A DNA stretch of 64,000 nucleotides from Clostridium omnivorum (GTDB lineage: Bacteria; Bacillota; Clostridia; Clostridiales; Clostridiaceae): contig NZ_BRXR01000001.1 in assembly GCF_026012015.1 (NCBI RefSeq), forward strand, positions 528,001 to 592,000, in the 5' to 3' direction. Made by a program: the position numbers and the translations under genes. Numbering within the stretch: the stretch's first letter is position 1; each line of letters begins with the position of its first letter. This document shows positions 34,943-44,961 of the stretch, piece after piece. The notes under the pieces are model-generated. The model made no database searches. It was given only the letters and a program-made list of their open reading frames with translations, and was not told where the DNA came from.

Positions 34943-35068
34943 TTACTTGCTTAAATATAGATTATATGCATTTTTGGACGCACTTCTCCCGTGACCAAAA
35001 TTATCTGCTGAAATTTTGTTAGAAGTTGGCATTATCTTGTGCATAATATCTACTAAGCAACCGTTCAT
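34943..35068 (-). CDS. Small gene, 41 residues, function unknown
   Basis: An ATG-initiated frame of 41 codons plus TAA, starting MNGCLVDIMHK and ending AYNLYLSK, has an exemplary AAAGGAGG ribosome site eight bases upstream and a promoter (TTGATT, 17 bases, TATAAT at 35115-35143). Two terminator-like hairpins follow within 120 bases. The product is slightly basic, has no hydrophobic helix, signal peptide or recognised domain, and includes one cysteine. It lies 263 bases upstream of the ABC-F gene on the same strand, and could be a leader peptide for that gene or an independent small protein. Confidence 0.65.
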   Translation of the reverse strand: MNGCLVDIMHKIMPTSNKISADNFGHGRSASKNAYNLYLSK

Positions 35069-35114
35069 CTTTAATCCTCCTTTTTAGTATTTACATATTT
35101 AGTATGATAAATAA

Positions 35115-35143
35115 ATTATAATGGAAAAGGAGATTAAAATCAA
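35115..35143 (-). promoter_or_regulatory. Sigma-A-type promoter of the 41-residue gene
   Basis: On the minus strand TTGATT (35138-35143), a 17-base spacer and TATAAT (35115-35120), placed between the tyrS stop codon and the small gene's ribosome site. The same TTGATT-17-TATAAT layout occurs before the amylase gene and nrdJ in this window. Confidence 0.75.
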
Positions 35144-35156
35144 CCAAAATTTGTAT

Positions 35157-36362
35157 TTATGCATCAAAAATTATCCTTACTATTTTTTTCTTACCTACTT
35201 GAATAACATCTCTGTGTTTAAGCTTGACTTCATTTATGTCAATTGTTTTTTCTCCATTTATTTTAATTCCACCTTGAGCTGCAAGTCTTTTAACTTCACT
35301 ATTTGAAGAAAGAAGTTTCGCCCCTACTATCACATCTATTAGCTTTGCTTCATTTTGTGCTTTTATTTCAGGTATATCTTCTGGTATTATATTCTTTTGA
35401 AATAGACTCTTAAAGTACTCTTCTGCATCTATGGCCGCTTCTTTCCCATTGTAAAGAATTGTTATCTCCTTTGCTAATTGCATTTTTATGTCTCTTGGGT
35501 TTACCTTATTATCTTCTAAGTCCTTCTTTATAACATTTATCTCATCTGGATGCATATCAGTTGTAAGATCAAAATATTTTCCTATGAGTTCATCCGGAAT
35601 TTGCATAGCTTTAACATACATTTCCCTAGCACCCTCATTAATGCTGATGTAGTTTCCTAGACTCTTGCTCATTTTTTCTTTACCGTCTAATCCCTCTAGT
35701 AAAGGCATAAATAGAGCCACTTGACTTTCCTCACCATAATCCTTTTGTAAGGTTCTTCCCATAAGTATGTTAAACCTTTGGTCTGTACCTCCAAGCTCTA
35801 TATCTGCATTAATTGATACTGAATCATATGCTTGCATTAAAGGATAGAAAAATTCATGAATTCCAATACTTAAATTTTGATTAAACCTATTCTTGAAATC
35901 TTCCCTTTCCAGCATTCTTGCTACAGTATATTTTGATGCCAGCTCAATAACCTCTTTGAAATTAAGCTTAGCAAGCCATTCACTATTGAATCTTACTTCA
36001 GTTTTACTAATATCTAGTATCTTAAATATTTGTCTCTCATAGGTTTTTGCATTTTCAAGAACCTGTTCCCTAGTTAGCTGTTTTCTTGTTTTTGATTTTC
36101 CGGTAGGATCACCTATTGCACCTGTAAAATCACCAATGATTATTACAGCCTTATGACCTAAATCCTGAAGCTGTTTTATTTTTCTTAGTACCACAGCATG
36201 CCCTAGATGTATGTCTGGAGCTGTAGGATCAAGTCCCAGTTTAATTATAAGTGGTCTATTTTCTTTTATAGAATAAGTAAGTTTTTTCTCCAAATCTTCT
36301 TGGTTAATTAACTCAGCAGCGCCTTTTGTAATAATTTTAATCTGTTCTTCTACACTTTTCAT
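35157..36362 (-). CDS. tyrS: Tyrosyl-tRNA synthetase
   Basis: The 401-residue class I enzyme charges tRNA-Tyr. It has the HIGH motif variant HLGHAVVL (about 52-59), the KMSKS loop EKMSKSLGN (about 228-236) and a C-terminal S4-like RNA-binding domain (about 335-400). Length is standard. GGAGAAAA precedes the ATG. A tyrosine T-box leader lies 170 bases upstream and would raise expression when uncharged tRNA-Tyr accumulates. Confidence 0.95.
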   Translation of the reverse strand: MKSVEEQIKIITKGAAELINQEDLEKKLTYSIKENRPLIIKLGLDPTAPDIHLGHAVVLRKIKQLQDLGHKAVIIIGDFTGAIGDPTGKSKTRKQLTREQVLENAKTYERQIFKILDISKTEVRFNSEWLAKLNFKEVIELASKYTVARMLEREDFKNRFNQNLSIGIHEFFYPLMQAYDSVSINADIELGGTDQRFNILMGRTLQKDYGEESQVALFMPLLEGLDGKEKMSKSLGNYISINEGAREMYVKAMQIPDELIGKYFDLTTDMHPDEINVIKKDLEDNKVNPRDIKMQLAKEITILYNGKEAAIDAEEYFKSLFQKNIIPEDIPEIKAQNEAKLIDVIVGAKLLSSNSEVKRLAAQGGIKINGEKTIDINEVKLKHRDVIQVGKKKIVRIIFDA

Positions 36363-36537
36363 TTTTTTCTCCTTTCACTCGAAACACTGGGTAACTTATT
36401 CGTGCCGATTCCCATCGGCAAGTTACCCGTAAAAGTCCATAATTCTTATTTGCACCACACTATAGCCCAAAGGATAAATACACAACATAAAATAAGTGAT
36501 TTAATTTGGCATGAATATTATTGAAACAAATAAAAAA

Positions 36538-36815
36538 ACCCCCGTCCTTTATTATCTAAAGGACGAGAGTATAATCCCGTGTTACCACCTTAATTTATCA
36601 GTATCTCTCAATACCAACCTCTTCAAGTACAATGCATATGCATGATACTCTATCGCTATAACGTGCGAAGGGAAACGTCAGCAGCCTACTACCTTAATTA
36701 AGGATTTGGTGTGATGCTCAGAGATGTATTCAGATAACAGTTCTTTGCTTCTTTCCACCTGCCAGAAGCTCTCTGTGAAAGACCTTGTATCCTACTCTTT
36801 CTCATCAGTGCATTT
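36538..36815 (-). promoter_or_regulatory. T-box riboswitch, tyrosine specifier, for tyrS
   Basis: On the minus strand this leader contains AAGGTGGTAACACGGG (about 36576-36592, the T-box), an AGAGA/GATGAG-type stem I and a terminator with CGTCCTTTA and TAAAGGACG arms (36541-36566) followed by TTTTTTT. The specifier is TAC within GAATACATC at 36726-36728, a tyrosine codon, consistent with the downstream gene. Confidence 0.95.
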
Positions 36816-36925
36816 TATTATCCATTTTTATTTATTATACTAATTCTTATAGATTAATGCAACCCTTAATATAAGCTGCTTGTGATTTTTTCCAATTAGG
36901 TGCAGTAATATATTGTACATTAGGC

Positions 36926-38239
36926 TTATTTAACTTTATTTATTATCTCATCAACAGACAGCTTGAATTGCTCTCCAACTTTCATGTCCTTAAGAGTAAG
37001 TTCATTTGTTTCAATTTCATCACTGCCTATTAATATAACATATGGTATTCCAAGTTTATTCGCATAGTTCAGTTTCTTTTGAAGCTTTCCACCTTCAAGA
37101 TAAACCTCAGAAGCAACATCGCTTTGTCTAAGTTTATTCGCAACACCTATGGAATATGCAGTATTTTCATCCATTGGAACAACTAACACCTTTGTTAGGG
37201 TTGCTGCTATTTCTTCTTTGAAGAAGCCAGCTTCTTTTAGTTGATAGAATAATCTGCTTAAACCTATTGATATACCTACTCCTGGAAGCTTTTGAGTAGT
37301 ATAATATTCTGCTAGATTATCATATCTTCCCCCTGAACATACTGAACCTATTCCAGGATAATCATTTAAAATAGTTTCGTAAACTGTTCCAGTATAATAG
37401 TCAAGACCTCTAGCTATCTTTAGGTCTATAGCAAAATTCTTTTCTGGCACCCCAAATTGTCTTATGTAAGATACAACTTTGGAAAGTTCATCAAGCCCTG
37501 CAGCAAATTCCTCATTTTCTATGCCTAACTTTTCAAGGGAGGCTAAGATATCATCATTACTACCTTGAATATTTATAAATTGCTCAATCTTTTCAATAGC
37601 TTCATCTTTAAGCCCAACTTCCTTAAGCTCACTCTTTACTGCATCCATTCCAATTTTGTCAAGCTTATCAATTATTCTAAGAACTTCTACCTTGTTTTCT
37701 ACAGCTAATGAATCAAAAAATCCATTTAATACTTTTCTATTATTTATATGAATAGTAAAAGAATCAAAGCCCAGAGCAGTAAAAGTAGAATATATTATAC
37801 TTGGAATTTCAGCATCATTTATAACGCTCAATTTGCCATTTCCTATAATATCTATATCACATTGATAGAATTCTCTAAATCTTCCTTTTTGATTTCTCTC
37901 GCCTCTAAATACCTTTCCAATTTGATATCTTCTAAATGGAAAAGTAAGCTCTGACATATGCTGAGCTACATATCTTGCAAGTGGTACCGTTAAGTCAAAT
38001 CTAAGTGATAAATCACTATCTCCTTTATTAAATCTATAAATTTGCTTTTCAGTATCCCCACCACCTTTAGCCAAAAGTACTTCTGACTTTTCTATAGTTG
38101 GTGTATCCACTGGTATAAAACCATATTTTTCATAAGTCTTTCTAATTGTGTCCATCATCCTATTAAATATAACCTGATCCCCTGGAAGGAACTCTAAGAA
38201 TCCTGGCAAGGTAGAAGGCTTTACTATTTGTTTACTCAT
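36926..38239 (-). CDS. hisS: Histidyl-tRNA synthetase
   Basis: The 437-residue class II enzyme carries the histidine-specific segments: motif 2 RYQIGKVFRGERNQKGRFRE (about 118-137), a GLDYYTGTVYE box (about 276-286), and the HisA-like anticodon-binding domain at the C-terminus. ATG at 38239 is chosen because GGAGG lies 8 bases upstream; a longer frame would start at a TTG inside that ribosome site. It stands alone, without T-box evidence upstream. Confidence 0.95.
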   Translation of the reverse strand: MSKQIVKPSTLPGFLEFLPGDQVIFNRMMDTIRKTYEKYGFIPVDTPTIEKSEVLLAKGGGDTEKQIYRFNKGDSDLSLRFDLTVPLARYVAQHMSELTFPFRRYQIGKVFRGERNQKGRFREFYQCDIDIIGNGKLSVINDAEIPSIIYSTFTALGFDSFTIHINNRKVLNGFFDSLAVENKVEVLRIIDKLDKIGMDAVKSELKEVGLKDEAIEKIEQFINIQGSNDDILASLEKLGIENEEFAAGLDELSKVVSYIRQFGVPEKNFAIDLKIARGLDYYTGTVYETILNDYPGIGSVCSGGRYDNLAEYYTTQKLPGVGISIGLSRLFYQLKEAGFFKEEIAATLTKVLVVPMDENTAYSIGVANKLRQSDVASEVYLEGGKLQKKLNYANKLGIPYVILIGSDEIETNELTLKDMKVGEQFKLSVDEIINKVK

Positions 38240-38468
38240 AATAATTTCCTCCAACTTCTAGTTTAGTGCGTTAAAACAATAACGTTAAAACAATAATATA
38301 ATCATAAACTATTTAACAGAAAAGTTCCATATTTTTCAGCAAAAATACAAAAAATTTTTTAAATAAAATATGTTGTTTATAAAAACTCTCTATCTTATTA
38401 TTATCTATTTCCAAAATCCTATTTGCAACCCTTTTTATAAAATTACTAAAGTAATTCTCATACCATGG

Positions 38469-39395
38469 TTATATTTTACTAATTGCTCCATGCATTTTTA
38501 CATAAGTTTCAAAGCTGAAACTATCTAAAAACTTTCTAGCTGAGTTGTATCCGGAATCATATAGCATTTTAGACTTTTCTTTTGATATATTAAATTCTCT
38601 AGTCTTTACATTCATAGTTGGTATAGATACTATTCTCATTAAATCTTTATCTCTTACAAAATAATCTTCTCTTCTATTTACCATAGTATCGATAATATCC
38701 GAAGCAAAGGTAATTACATCATTTTCTTTATTGCTATTATTAATATCGTCTTTATTAAGTTTTATTCCGAAAGTTGGCCATCTTGGCATTCCATCCACAT
38801 CAAAAATCCATACAGGAAAATTGCTTGATACTCCACCATCTACTATATAACTTTTTCCCATACTACTATTCAGTATTACTGGCTTAAAGAAGAATGGAAT
38901 ACTAATACTCATTCTAACTGCCTTTGCTATATCAAATTCCATAGGATCAATACCGTATATGGATAATTCATCAGGTATTATTATCATTTCCTTTCTAGTT
39001 ACATCAGATGCAATAATTTTCAATCTAGATTTACCATTAAGGCTTACATCCTTAAACTTAGTTCTTCCTTTCCTCTTCAAAAGCTCACTAATCCACTTTT
39101 CAATTTTATCGCCGTTATATATGCCATATTGAAAAAGAACACACAGTATATCACCTATAATAGGTATTCTATTTAATATATGTTTATCAAGTAAAGCAGA
39201 ATAATCCACACTATCAATTATGTTCTTTAGCTCTTTTCCTGAATAACCTGCTGCCAGTAGTGCAGCAACAATAGCTCCTGAAGAAGTACCAGCTAAGTTC
39301 ATCCACTTATATCCATTGTCCTCTAAACAACTCACGGCACCTATAAGTCCTATACCTTTAACTCCTCCGCCCTCAAATACACCATCAGCGTACAT
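38469..39395 (-). CDS. Patatin-like phospholipase
   Basis: The 308-residue protein has the patatin triad elements: FEGGGVKGIGLIG near the N-terminus, the nucleophile elbow AGTSSGAIVA (about 35-44) and the catalytic aspartate in IVDGGVSSNFPV. It differs from the other patatin at 6275-7303 in lacking the C-terminal coiled coil. It probably hydrolyses acyl groups of lipids in the cytoplasm or at the inner membrane face. AGGTGAAG lies 4 bases upstream of the ATG. Confidence 0.87.
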   Translation of the reverse strand: MYADGVFEGGGVKGIGLIGAVSCLEDNGYKWMNLAGTSSGAIVAALLAAGYSGKELKNIIDSVDYSALLDKHILNRIPIIGDILCVLFQYGIYNGDKIEKWISELLKRKGRTKFKDVSLNGKSRLKIIASDVTRKEMIIIPDELSIYGIDPMEFDIAKAVRMSISIPFFFKPVILNSSMGKSYIVDGGVSSNFPVWIFDVDGMPRWPTFGIKLNKDDINNSNKENDVITFASDIIDTMVNRREDYFVRDKDLMRIVSIPTMNVKTREFNISKEKSKMLYDSGYNSARKFLDSFSFETYVKMHGAISKI

Positions 39396-39477
39396 TAATC
39401 TTCACCTCTATTTTTACTATCTAAATATTATATGAAGAATAATTTCATTTGCTACTTAGGCTCCAATGATATATATA

Positions 39478-39510
39478 AAGCCGTTCACTTCAGTAGAAAT
39501 GTACGGCTTT
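39478..39510 (-). terminator. Terminator of the SPFH gene
   Basis: AAAGCCGT and ACGGCTTT arms enclose an 18-base loop, followed by TATATAT rather than a pure T-run on the minus strand, just beyond the SPFH stop codon. Confidence 0.5.
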
Positions 39511-39538
39511 ATATTTAAATATTTATATAGTTATATAT

Positions 39539-40480
39539 TTACTTCTTATCCTTAATCATCTCAGCTATAGCTGCTATGCTTCCAAGTGAAGATAATGTTT
39601 CATTAGGAAGTATAAGCTTGTTAGCAGGATTCTTTGCCATTTCTTGAAGGGCTTCAACTTGCTTTAAAGCTATTACAGTTTCATTAGTTCCAGAATCAAT
39701 TATTGCCTTGTTAACCTTATTGATTGCTTCAGCTTGAGCTGTTGCTATAGCTTCAATAGCCTTTGCTTTACCTTCTGCTTCAAGCAATTGGGATTCCTTT
39801 AAACCTTCAGCTCTTCTAATATTAGCTTCCTTTTCAGCTTCTGCTTGAAGAATTTTAGCCTGCTTTTCACCTTCGGCTCTAGTCATATCACTCTGCTTTT
39901 GTCCTTCAGCTTGTAAAATTACTGCTCTCTTATCTCTTTCTGCTCTCATCTGTTTTTCCATTGCCTGTTGAATTTCAGCTGGTGGAATTATATTTTTGAT
40001 TTCTACAGAAAGAATTTTAATTCCATATGCATCTGTAATTTCATCAACTACATTTAAAAGTTCTGAGTTTATTTTGTCTCTGCCTGATAAAACTTCATCA
40101 AGTGACATGTTACCAACAATATTTCTCATATTTGTTATAGTTGAATATACTATACCTGACTTATAGCTTTCAATATTATAAACTGCATCTCTTGAATTCA
40201 TAACTTTATAGAATATAACATTGTCAATTGAAATCTTAACATTGTCTTTAGTGATAACACTTTGAGGCTCAATATCTAATATCTGCTGCTTAGTAGAAAC
40301 CTTTCTTCTTACAAAGTCTATAAAAGGTATTACAAAGTGCCAGCCTGGTTCTAATACTCTATGGAACTGACCTAATCTTTCAACTACATAAATTGATCCT
40401 GTATTAACTATTTTAATAGATGTTAATACGCCTAAAAGTACTATAAAAAGTATAACTAAGCCTAATATTTTTAAACCCAT
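39539..40480 (-). CDS. SPFH/stomatin-family membrane scaffold protein
   Basis: The 313-residue protein has one N-terminal transmembrane helix (about 3-20), a band-7/SPFH domain (about 25-180, with IYVVERLGQFHRVLEPGWH) and a long alanine/glutamate-rich coiled coil typical of QmcA/stomatin proteins. It oligomerises at membranes and probably organises membrane microdomains or protects membrane proteins. It follows the NfeD-family gene by 35 bases; the pair is a well-known operon. ATG at 40480 fits GGAGG at 8 bases; the upstream TTG overlaps it. Confidence 0.92.
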   Translation of the reverse strand: MGLKILGLVILFIVLLGVLTSIKIVNTGSIYVVERLGQFHRVLEPGWHFVIPFIDFVRRKVSTKQQILDIEPQSVITKDNVKISIDNVIFYKVMNSRDAVYNIESYKSGIVYSTITNMRNIVGNMSLDEVLSGRDKINSELLNVVDEITDAYGIKILSVEIKNIIPPAEIQQAMEKQMRAERDKRAVILQAEGQKQSDMTRAEGEKQAKILQAEAEKEANIRRAEGLKESQLLEAEGKAKAIEAIATAQAEAINKVNKAIIDSGTNETVIALKQVEALQEMAKNPANKLILPNETLSSLGSIAAIAEMIKDKK

Positions 40481-40515
40481 TTCCCATACCTCCAAAATAA
40501 TATTAATAAATTCTA

Positions 40516-40974
40516 TTATTGCTCATTTGAATTGTTCTCTAATTGTATTTCATCAGTTTTTTTCACTACAATTTTATTTCCTTCTATACCAACAATTCTC
40601 ACTCTATCTCCTTTTTTAATAGGTGAACCAGAGTTTTTAACAGTCCAGTATATTCCGTCAATTTTAATTGATGCTTTTTCCATAACATCTTCATCAACAC
40701 TAAGTTCTCTTCCAATGTAGCTTTCTTCCATTGTAGCGGTTTTCTTAATACTACCTTTCAATGCGTTTTTTGTAAGTGGATAACCTATTGCCATTGAAAT
40801 TGCACTTACAGCAATAAAGGTTATAAGCTGAACCGTAAAGGAAGCTTGTAATATCAAAGCAATTATTGCAGCTATGCCCCCAACTGTAAACCACACAAAT
40901 AAAAAGGCACTGGTAGCTATATCAATAACTAAAGCTACTACTGAAATTATTATCCACAAAAATAAATAGCCCAT
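40516..40974 (-). CDS. NfeD family membrane protein
   Basis: The 152-residue protein has about three hydrophobic helices (3-22, 30-46 and 55-72) followed by an OB-fold domain (about 90-145, with YIGRELSVDEDVMEKASIK and KKGDRVRIVGIEGNKIVVKK). This is the short NfeD1b-type partner of stomatin/SPFH proteins, encoded just downstream. ATG at 40974 sits behind GGGAGGGGG; the longer frame starts inside that site. Confidence 0.88.
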   Translation of the reverse strand: MGYLFLWIIISVVALVIDIATSAFLFVWFTVGGIAAIIALILQASFTVQLITFIAVSAISMAIGYPLTKNALKGSIKKTATMEESYIGRELSVDEDVMEKASIKIDGIYWTVKNSGSPIKKGDRVRIVGIEGNKIVVKKTDEIQLENNSNEQ

Positions 40975-41294
40975 AAATCCCCCTCCCTTCACCACTAATT
41001 ATATAACATTCTTTAGTAATTTAGTAGTAAAGTAACATATATTGATATAATTACTTTTAAGCTATATCTTGTTTTGTACCCTATGAATATATATTACATT
41101 CTTTTTCCTATATATTAAAGTTTAATTTATCATTATATGAGTTAATTTATAACACTTATCATTGAATTTTATACCATACTTCATTTTATCTTAGAATTTC
41201 TATTGTTTTCTTTTAATCTCATAACTCAAGTGTTATAATAAATACGAAATATTATCAAATTATAATATATTACTACCGAACTGGAGTGATTATA

Positions 41295-43205
41295 ATGAAT
41301 TTAATTAGAGTAGCAGCTGCATGCCCAGTAACTAATGTGGCTGACATATGTTTTAATGTGGAAAATATAAAAAAATGTATTGATAAAAGTATAGATGAAC
41401 AATCCAAGCTAGTGGTTTTCCCTGAACTATGTATAACTTCCTATACTTGTGCTGATTTATTCCTTCATGAGCAGCTCATTGAAGGTTCAATTGAAGCACT
41501 AGAACATTTATGCAATTATACTAAAAATAAAGATATTCTAGTTGCCGTTGGTGCTCCTCTGCACCTTAATAATTGCCTTTATAATTGCGCATTTATACTA
41601 TTCAATGGAAAAATACTTGGTATAGTTCCAAAGAGTTATATCCCTAACTATACCGAATTTTATGAAAAAAGATGGTTTACTAGTGGAATAAATATAATTG
41701 ACTCCACTGTAGATTTATCTTTTCAAAGTGAAATTCCATTTGGAACAAACTTAATTTTTACCTCTGGAGTTTTTAAATTTGGTTTTGAAGTATGCGAGGA
41801 CCTTTGGGTAACTATACCTCCAAGCAGCTACTTAAGCCTTATGGGAGCTAATATAATTGGGAATCTTTCTGCCTCTAATGAGGTAGTTAGTAAAGCTGAT
41901 TATAGAAAAAGCCTTGTGGAATCTCAAAGTGCAAGGTGTATGAGTTCCTATATATATGCATCCTCAGGAGTATTTGAATCCTCTACAGATTTAGTTTTCA
42001 GCGGTCATCTGCTCATTGGTGAAAATGGTGGTATATTAACAGAAAATAATAGATTCCAGCGAGAAAATGAAGTTCTCACTTACATAATTGATATTGATAA
42101 GCTAAATAGTGAACGACTTAGAAATGTTAGCTTTAGAGAAAGTGTCACTCTTTGTCCTCATAAAGCTAAAATTATAAACTTTAGCTTTTGTAATAGTTCT
42201 TTTGGAACCTTTGATAGGTATGTAGCTAAACACCCTTTTGTACCTTCTGGAGAAAAACAAAGGGAAGAACGCTGCAAGGAAATCTTTAATATACAAACTT
42301 CTGCACTTGCTAAAAGGCTGGTACATACTGGAGCAAAAAAGGCTGTAATTGGTATTTCCGGCGGACTTGATTCCACTTTAGCATTGCTAGTTGTAGTTAA
42401 AACCTTTGATATGCTTAACATACCAAGAGAGAACATAATAACAGTAACAATGCCTGGCTTTGGAACTACAGATAGAACCTATACAAATGCAGTAAGCTTA
42501 TGTAAAAATCTACACACTGATTTTAGAGAAGTAAATATTGTCGCAGCCTGCCTGCAGCATTTTAAAGATATTAATCACGATGCTCTTATACATGATGTTA
42601 CTTATGAAAATGTTCAAGCAAGAGAAAGAACCCAAATACTAATGGATATAGCAAATAAAGAAGGTGGGCTATCAATAGGTACAGGTGACTTATCAGAGCT
42701 TGCCTTAGGATGGGCTACCTATAACGGGGATCATATGTCTATGTATTCAGTAAATTGCTCTATCCCAAAAACTTTGGTAAGATATCTTGTTAATTACGTA
42801 GCAGCTAAAGAAGTAGATGAAGAGACTTCTCATATACTTATAGATATCCTTGACACCCCTGTAAGTCCGGAACTGCTTCCTAAAGATAAAAATGGTGACA
42901 TAGCTCAAAAAACTGAAGACATAGTAGGGCCATACGAACTTCATGACTTTTTCCTTTATTACTTTATGAGGCAGGGAGCTTCTAATGAAAAAATTCTTTA
43001 CTTTGCTAAACAAACCTTTAAAGATGATTATGATGATGCTACTATAGAAAAATGGTTTGATAAGTTTGTAAGAAGATTCTTCACTCAACAATTTAAACGT
43101 TCAGCATTGCCTGATGGACCTAAGGTTGGTACAGTGAGTGTATCTCCAAGAGGAGATTTAAGAATGCCATCCGATGCCAGCTATAGAACATGGATAAATA
43201 ATTAA
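41295..43205 (+). CDS. nadE: Glutamine-dependent NAD+ synthetase
   Basis: The 636-residue enzyme makes NAD+ from deamido-NAD+, ATP and glutamine. An N-terminal nitrilase-type glutaminase domain has the E-K-C triad (about E44, K113 and C167 in FGFEVCEDLW). The C-terminal synthetase has the ATP pyrophosphatase loop GISGGLDSTLAL (about 353-364). Both domains are complete. ATG at 41295 lies 6 bases behind GGAGTG; the in-frame GTG at 41286 is part of that site. A single-gene unit ending in a strong bidirectional terminator. Confidence 0.95.
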   Translation: MNLIRVAAACPVTNVADICFNVENIKKCIDKSIDEQSKLVVFPELCITSYTCADLFLHEQLIEGSIEALEHLCNYTKNKDILVAVGAPLHLNNCLYNCAFILFNGKILGIVPKSYIPNYTEFYEKRWFTSGINIIDSTVDLSFQSEIPFGTNLIFTSGVFKFGFEVCEDLWVTIPPSSYLSLMGANIIGNLSASNEVVSKADYRKSLVESQSARCMSSYIYASSGVFESSTDLVFSGHLLIGENGGILTENNRFQRENEVLTYIIDIDKLNSERLRNVSFRESVTLCPHKAKIINFSFCNSSFGTFDRYVAKHPFVPSGEKQREERCKEIFNIQTSALAKRLVHTGAKKAVIGISGGLDSTLALLVVVKTFDMLNIPRENIITVTMPGFGTTDRTYTNAVSLCKNLHTDFREVNIVAACLQHFKDINHDALIHDVTYENVQARERTQILMDIANKEGGLSIGTGDLSELALGWATYNGDHMSMYSVNCSIPKTLVRYLVNYVAAKEVDEETSHILIDILDTPVSPELLPKDKNGDIAQKTEDIVGPYELHDFFLYYFMRQGASNEKILYFAKQTFKDDYDDATIEKWFDKFVRRFFTQQFKRSALPDGPKVGTVSVSPRGDLRMPSDASYRTWINN

Positions 43206-43233
43206 AAGAAATTAATTCACAAAAATTATAAGT

Positions 43234-43274
43234 AAAAAATCCTCTTGTGCTTATTAATCACAAGAGGATTTTTT
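43234..43274. terminator. Bidirectional terminator between nadE and yaaR-like gene
   Basis: AAAAATCCTCTTGTG and CACAAGAGGATTTTT form a 15-bp stem with A and T runs on both sides, suited to both convergent genes. Confidence 0.85.
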
Positions 43275-43698
43275 ACTTATAAATATCAACAACCAAGCCT
43301 GAGATTTCATCAATTGTAGCAGCAACTTTCAAGTTGTCCTTCTCCTCAGAGAGCAGCATATCGGTAAGTTCCCTTAACTTATCATCTATAACATCCACTG
43401 TCATAAAATATTGAGTCTGCCAAAAACTTATATCTTTTTTTACATCATACATATGTTCAAGCACGGATTTTAAATATTCTCTTATCATATTTTTATACGC
43501 ATGCACATCTGAATAGCATTTTGTTACAGCAAGCCTATTGCCTTTTTTCTTAATGTCCTCAAGCATCATTTTGAGTTGTTCTTCATTTTTCTTATTTTTT
43601 GCAAAGCTGAAGCTTTGAGAAAATTCCTTTTTAGATGTTATGGCCTTCTTATCCTCAGTAGTAACTGGAGTACTTCCTTTAATTCTAGATATCTCCAT
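43273..43698 (-). CDS. YaaR family protein (DUF327)
   Basis: A 141-residue, largely helical soluble protein. The segment LKMMLEDIKKKGNRLAVTKCYSDVHAYKNMIREYLKSVL (about 42-80) is characteristic of DUF327/YaaR. Function is not established; it is conserved across Firmicutes. It is convergent to nadE and shares the terminator between the two. GGGGGTGAG precedes the ATG. Confidence 0.85.
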   Translation of the reverse strand: MEISRIKGSTPVTTEDKKAITSKKEFSQSFSFAKNKKNEEQLKMMLEDIKKKGNRLAVTKCYSDVHAYKNMIREYLKSVLEHMYDVKKDISFWQTQYFMTVDVIDDKLRELTDMLLSEEKDNLKVAATIDEISGLVVDIYK

Positions 43699-43840
43699 TA
43701 ACTCACCCCCAGTACAAAATACTAATTATCCATAAAATATTAATTTTGAAACCTAATAAATCTTATACTTATTATATCGAAAAATAAATAAAATATATAC
43801 CTTTTTATAAAAAATACCGTGTTTCCACGGTATTGATATA

Positions 43841-44935
43841 CTATATACTATCCACTTCTATAGCTTTATTTGCTGCTGCAGCTTTATAACATGCTTCCAC
43901 CACTCTTTGTGCCCTTAGTGCATCTTCGAAGGTTGGCATCAATGGATTTTTTTCGTAATCTGCTACAAAATTTGCAAAATTAATCAGACTTGAGGTATGG
44001 CAATCTTGAAGAAATCCCAAAGAAGTTTTCTCTCCTGGGTAGTATTTCATTAAATGAGGCATGCTGCTTGCATTCTTTATCTTAGTGCTACCATTTTCAA
44101 AATCATATACCTGAATACTGTATGGCTTATGGGATGAAAATCTTATACTCCCTTTGCTGCCATATATTTTAAAAGCAGTCTCTTCTTCAGCCTCTGCAAA
44201 TATTCTTGATACTTCTAAACTTCCTGTTATCTCATTTTTAAGTTTAAAATCACAGCTTGCTATTTCATCAACCTTAGTTCTATCTTGGAAAAAAATTTTA
44301 GCAGCACAATTTACAGTTTCTATCTCCCCTAAAGTATATTCAATCATATCTACCAAGTGTATTCCTAAATCCAGCAGAGCCCCTCCCCCAGATTCTTCAA
44401 GAGTTCTCCATGCCCCTTTTTTCTTTGGACTTAAATAACTCTTGTGATAGAGGGTCACTTTAAAATCTATTATTTGTCCTATTGTTCCATCTTCTATTTC
44501 CTCTTTAAGCATTCTCAATGCTGGTAAATATCTATAAATTAGTGCTGTAGCATTTTTAATCCCGCTGCAGCTTACATTTGTTGTCATTGCCAAAGCTTTT
44601 TCATAGCTAGAGGTAAGAGGCTTTTCACAATAAATTGGCTTGCTATATAATAATGCTTTCATTGTAATTTCTTCATGAGAATCATTTGGAGTACAAATAT
44701 CAATAAAGTCTATATCCCTATTTTCTAATACCTCATTAATACTTAAGGAATTAATAACACCCTTTGGTACTGATTCGAGTTTTTTTCTTGTAACAATGCT
44801 ATGTAAATTTAAATTATAGGGAAGGTTAAAATTTAAATTTGCAATATATGCAGCTAAGGCATGTGTCCTTGCTATGCCGCCAAAACCCACTATTGCAAAA
44901 TTAATTTGTTTTTTAGTACCCATATCTAAATTCAT
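43841..44935 (-). CDS. Gfo/Idh/MocA family oxidoreductase
   Basis: The 364-residue protein has an N-terminal NAD(P)-binding Rossmann fold, FAIVGFGGIARTHALA (about 13-28), the catalytic lysine of the family in YCEKPLTSSY (about 97-106, EKP motif) and a C-terminal alpha/beta domain with a GGALLDLGIHLVDMI segment (about 187-201). Such enzymes oxidise or reduce sugars, inositols or bile pigment-like substrates. The substrate cannot be assigned. It follows a sugar-nucleotide reductase-like gene by 26 bases. Confidence 0.9.
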   Translation of the reverse strand: MNLDMGTKKQINFAIVGFGGIARTHALAAYIANLNFNLPYNLNLHSIVTRKKLESVPKGVINSLSINEVLENRDIDFIDICTPNDSHEEITMKALLYSKPIYCEKPLTSSYEKALAMTTNVSCSGIKNATALIYRYLPALRMLKEEIEDGTIGQIIDFKVTLYHKSYLSPKKKGAWRTLEESGGGALLDLGIHLVDMIEYTLGEIETVNCAAKIFFQDRTKVDEIASCDFKLKNEITGSLEVSRIFAEAEEETAFKIYGSKGSIRFSSHKPYSIQVYDFENGSTKIKNASSMPHLMKYYPGEKTSLGFLQDCHTSSLINFANFVADYEKNPLMPTFEDALRAQRVVEACYKAAAANKAIEVDSI

Positions 44936-44961
44936 ACTTATGTATACCCCCTAATACAGTT

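Noticed and set aside
38255-38468. A T-box in front of hisS
   Set aside because: The sequence lacks the GGTGG-type T-box and a terminator pair, unlike those before tyrS and valS.
40996-41285. A riboswitch upstream of nadE
   Set aside because: The 290-base divergent region is AT-rich, but no conserved riboswitch block or terminator hairpin could be recognised.
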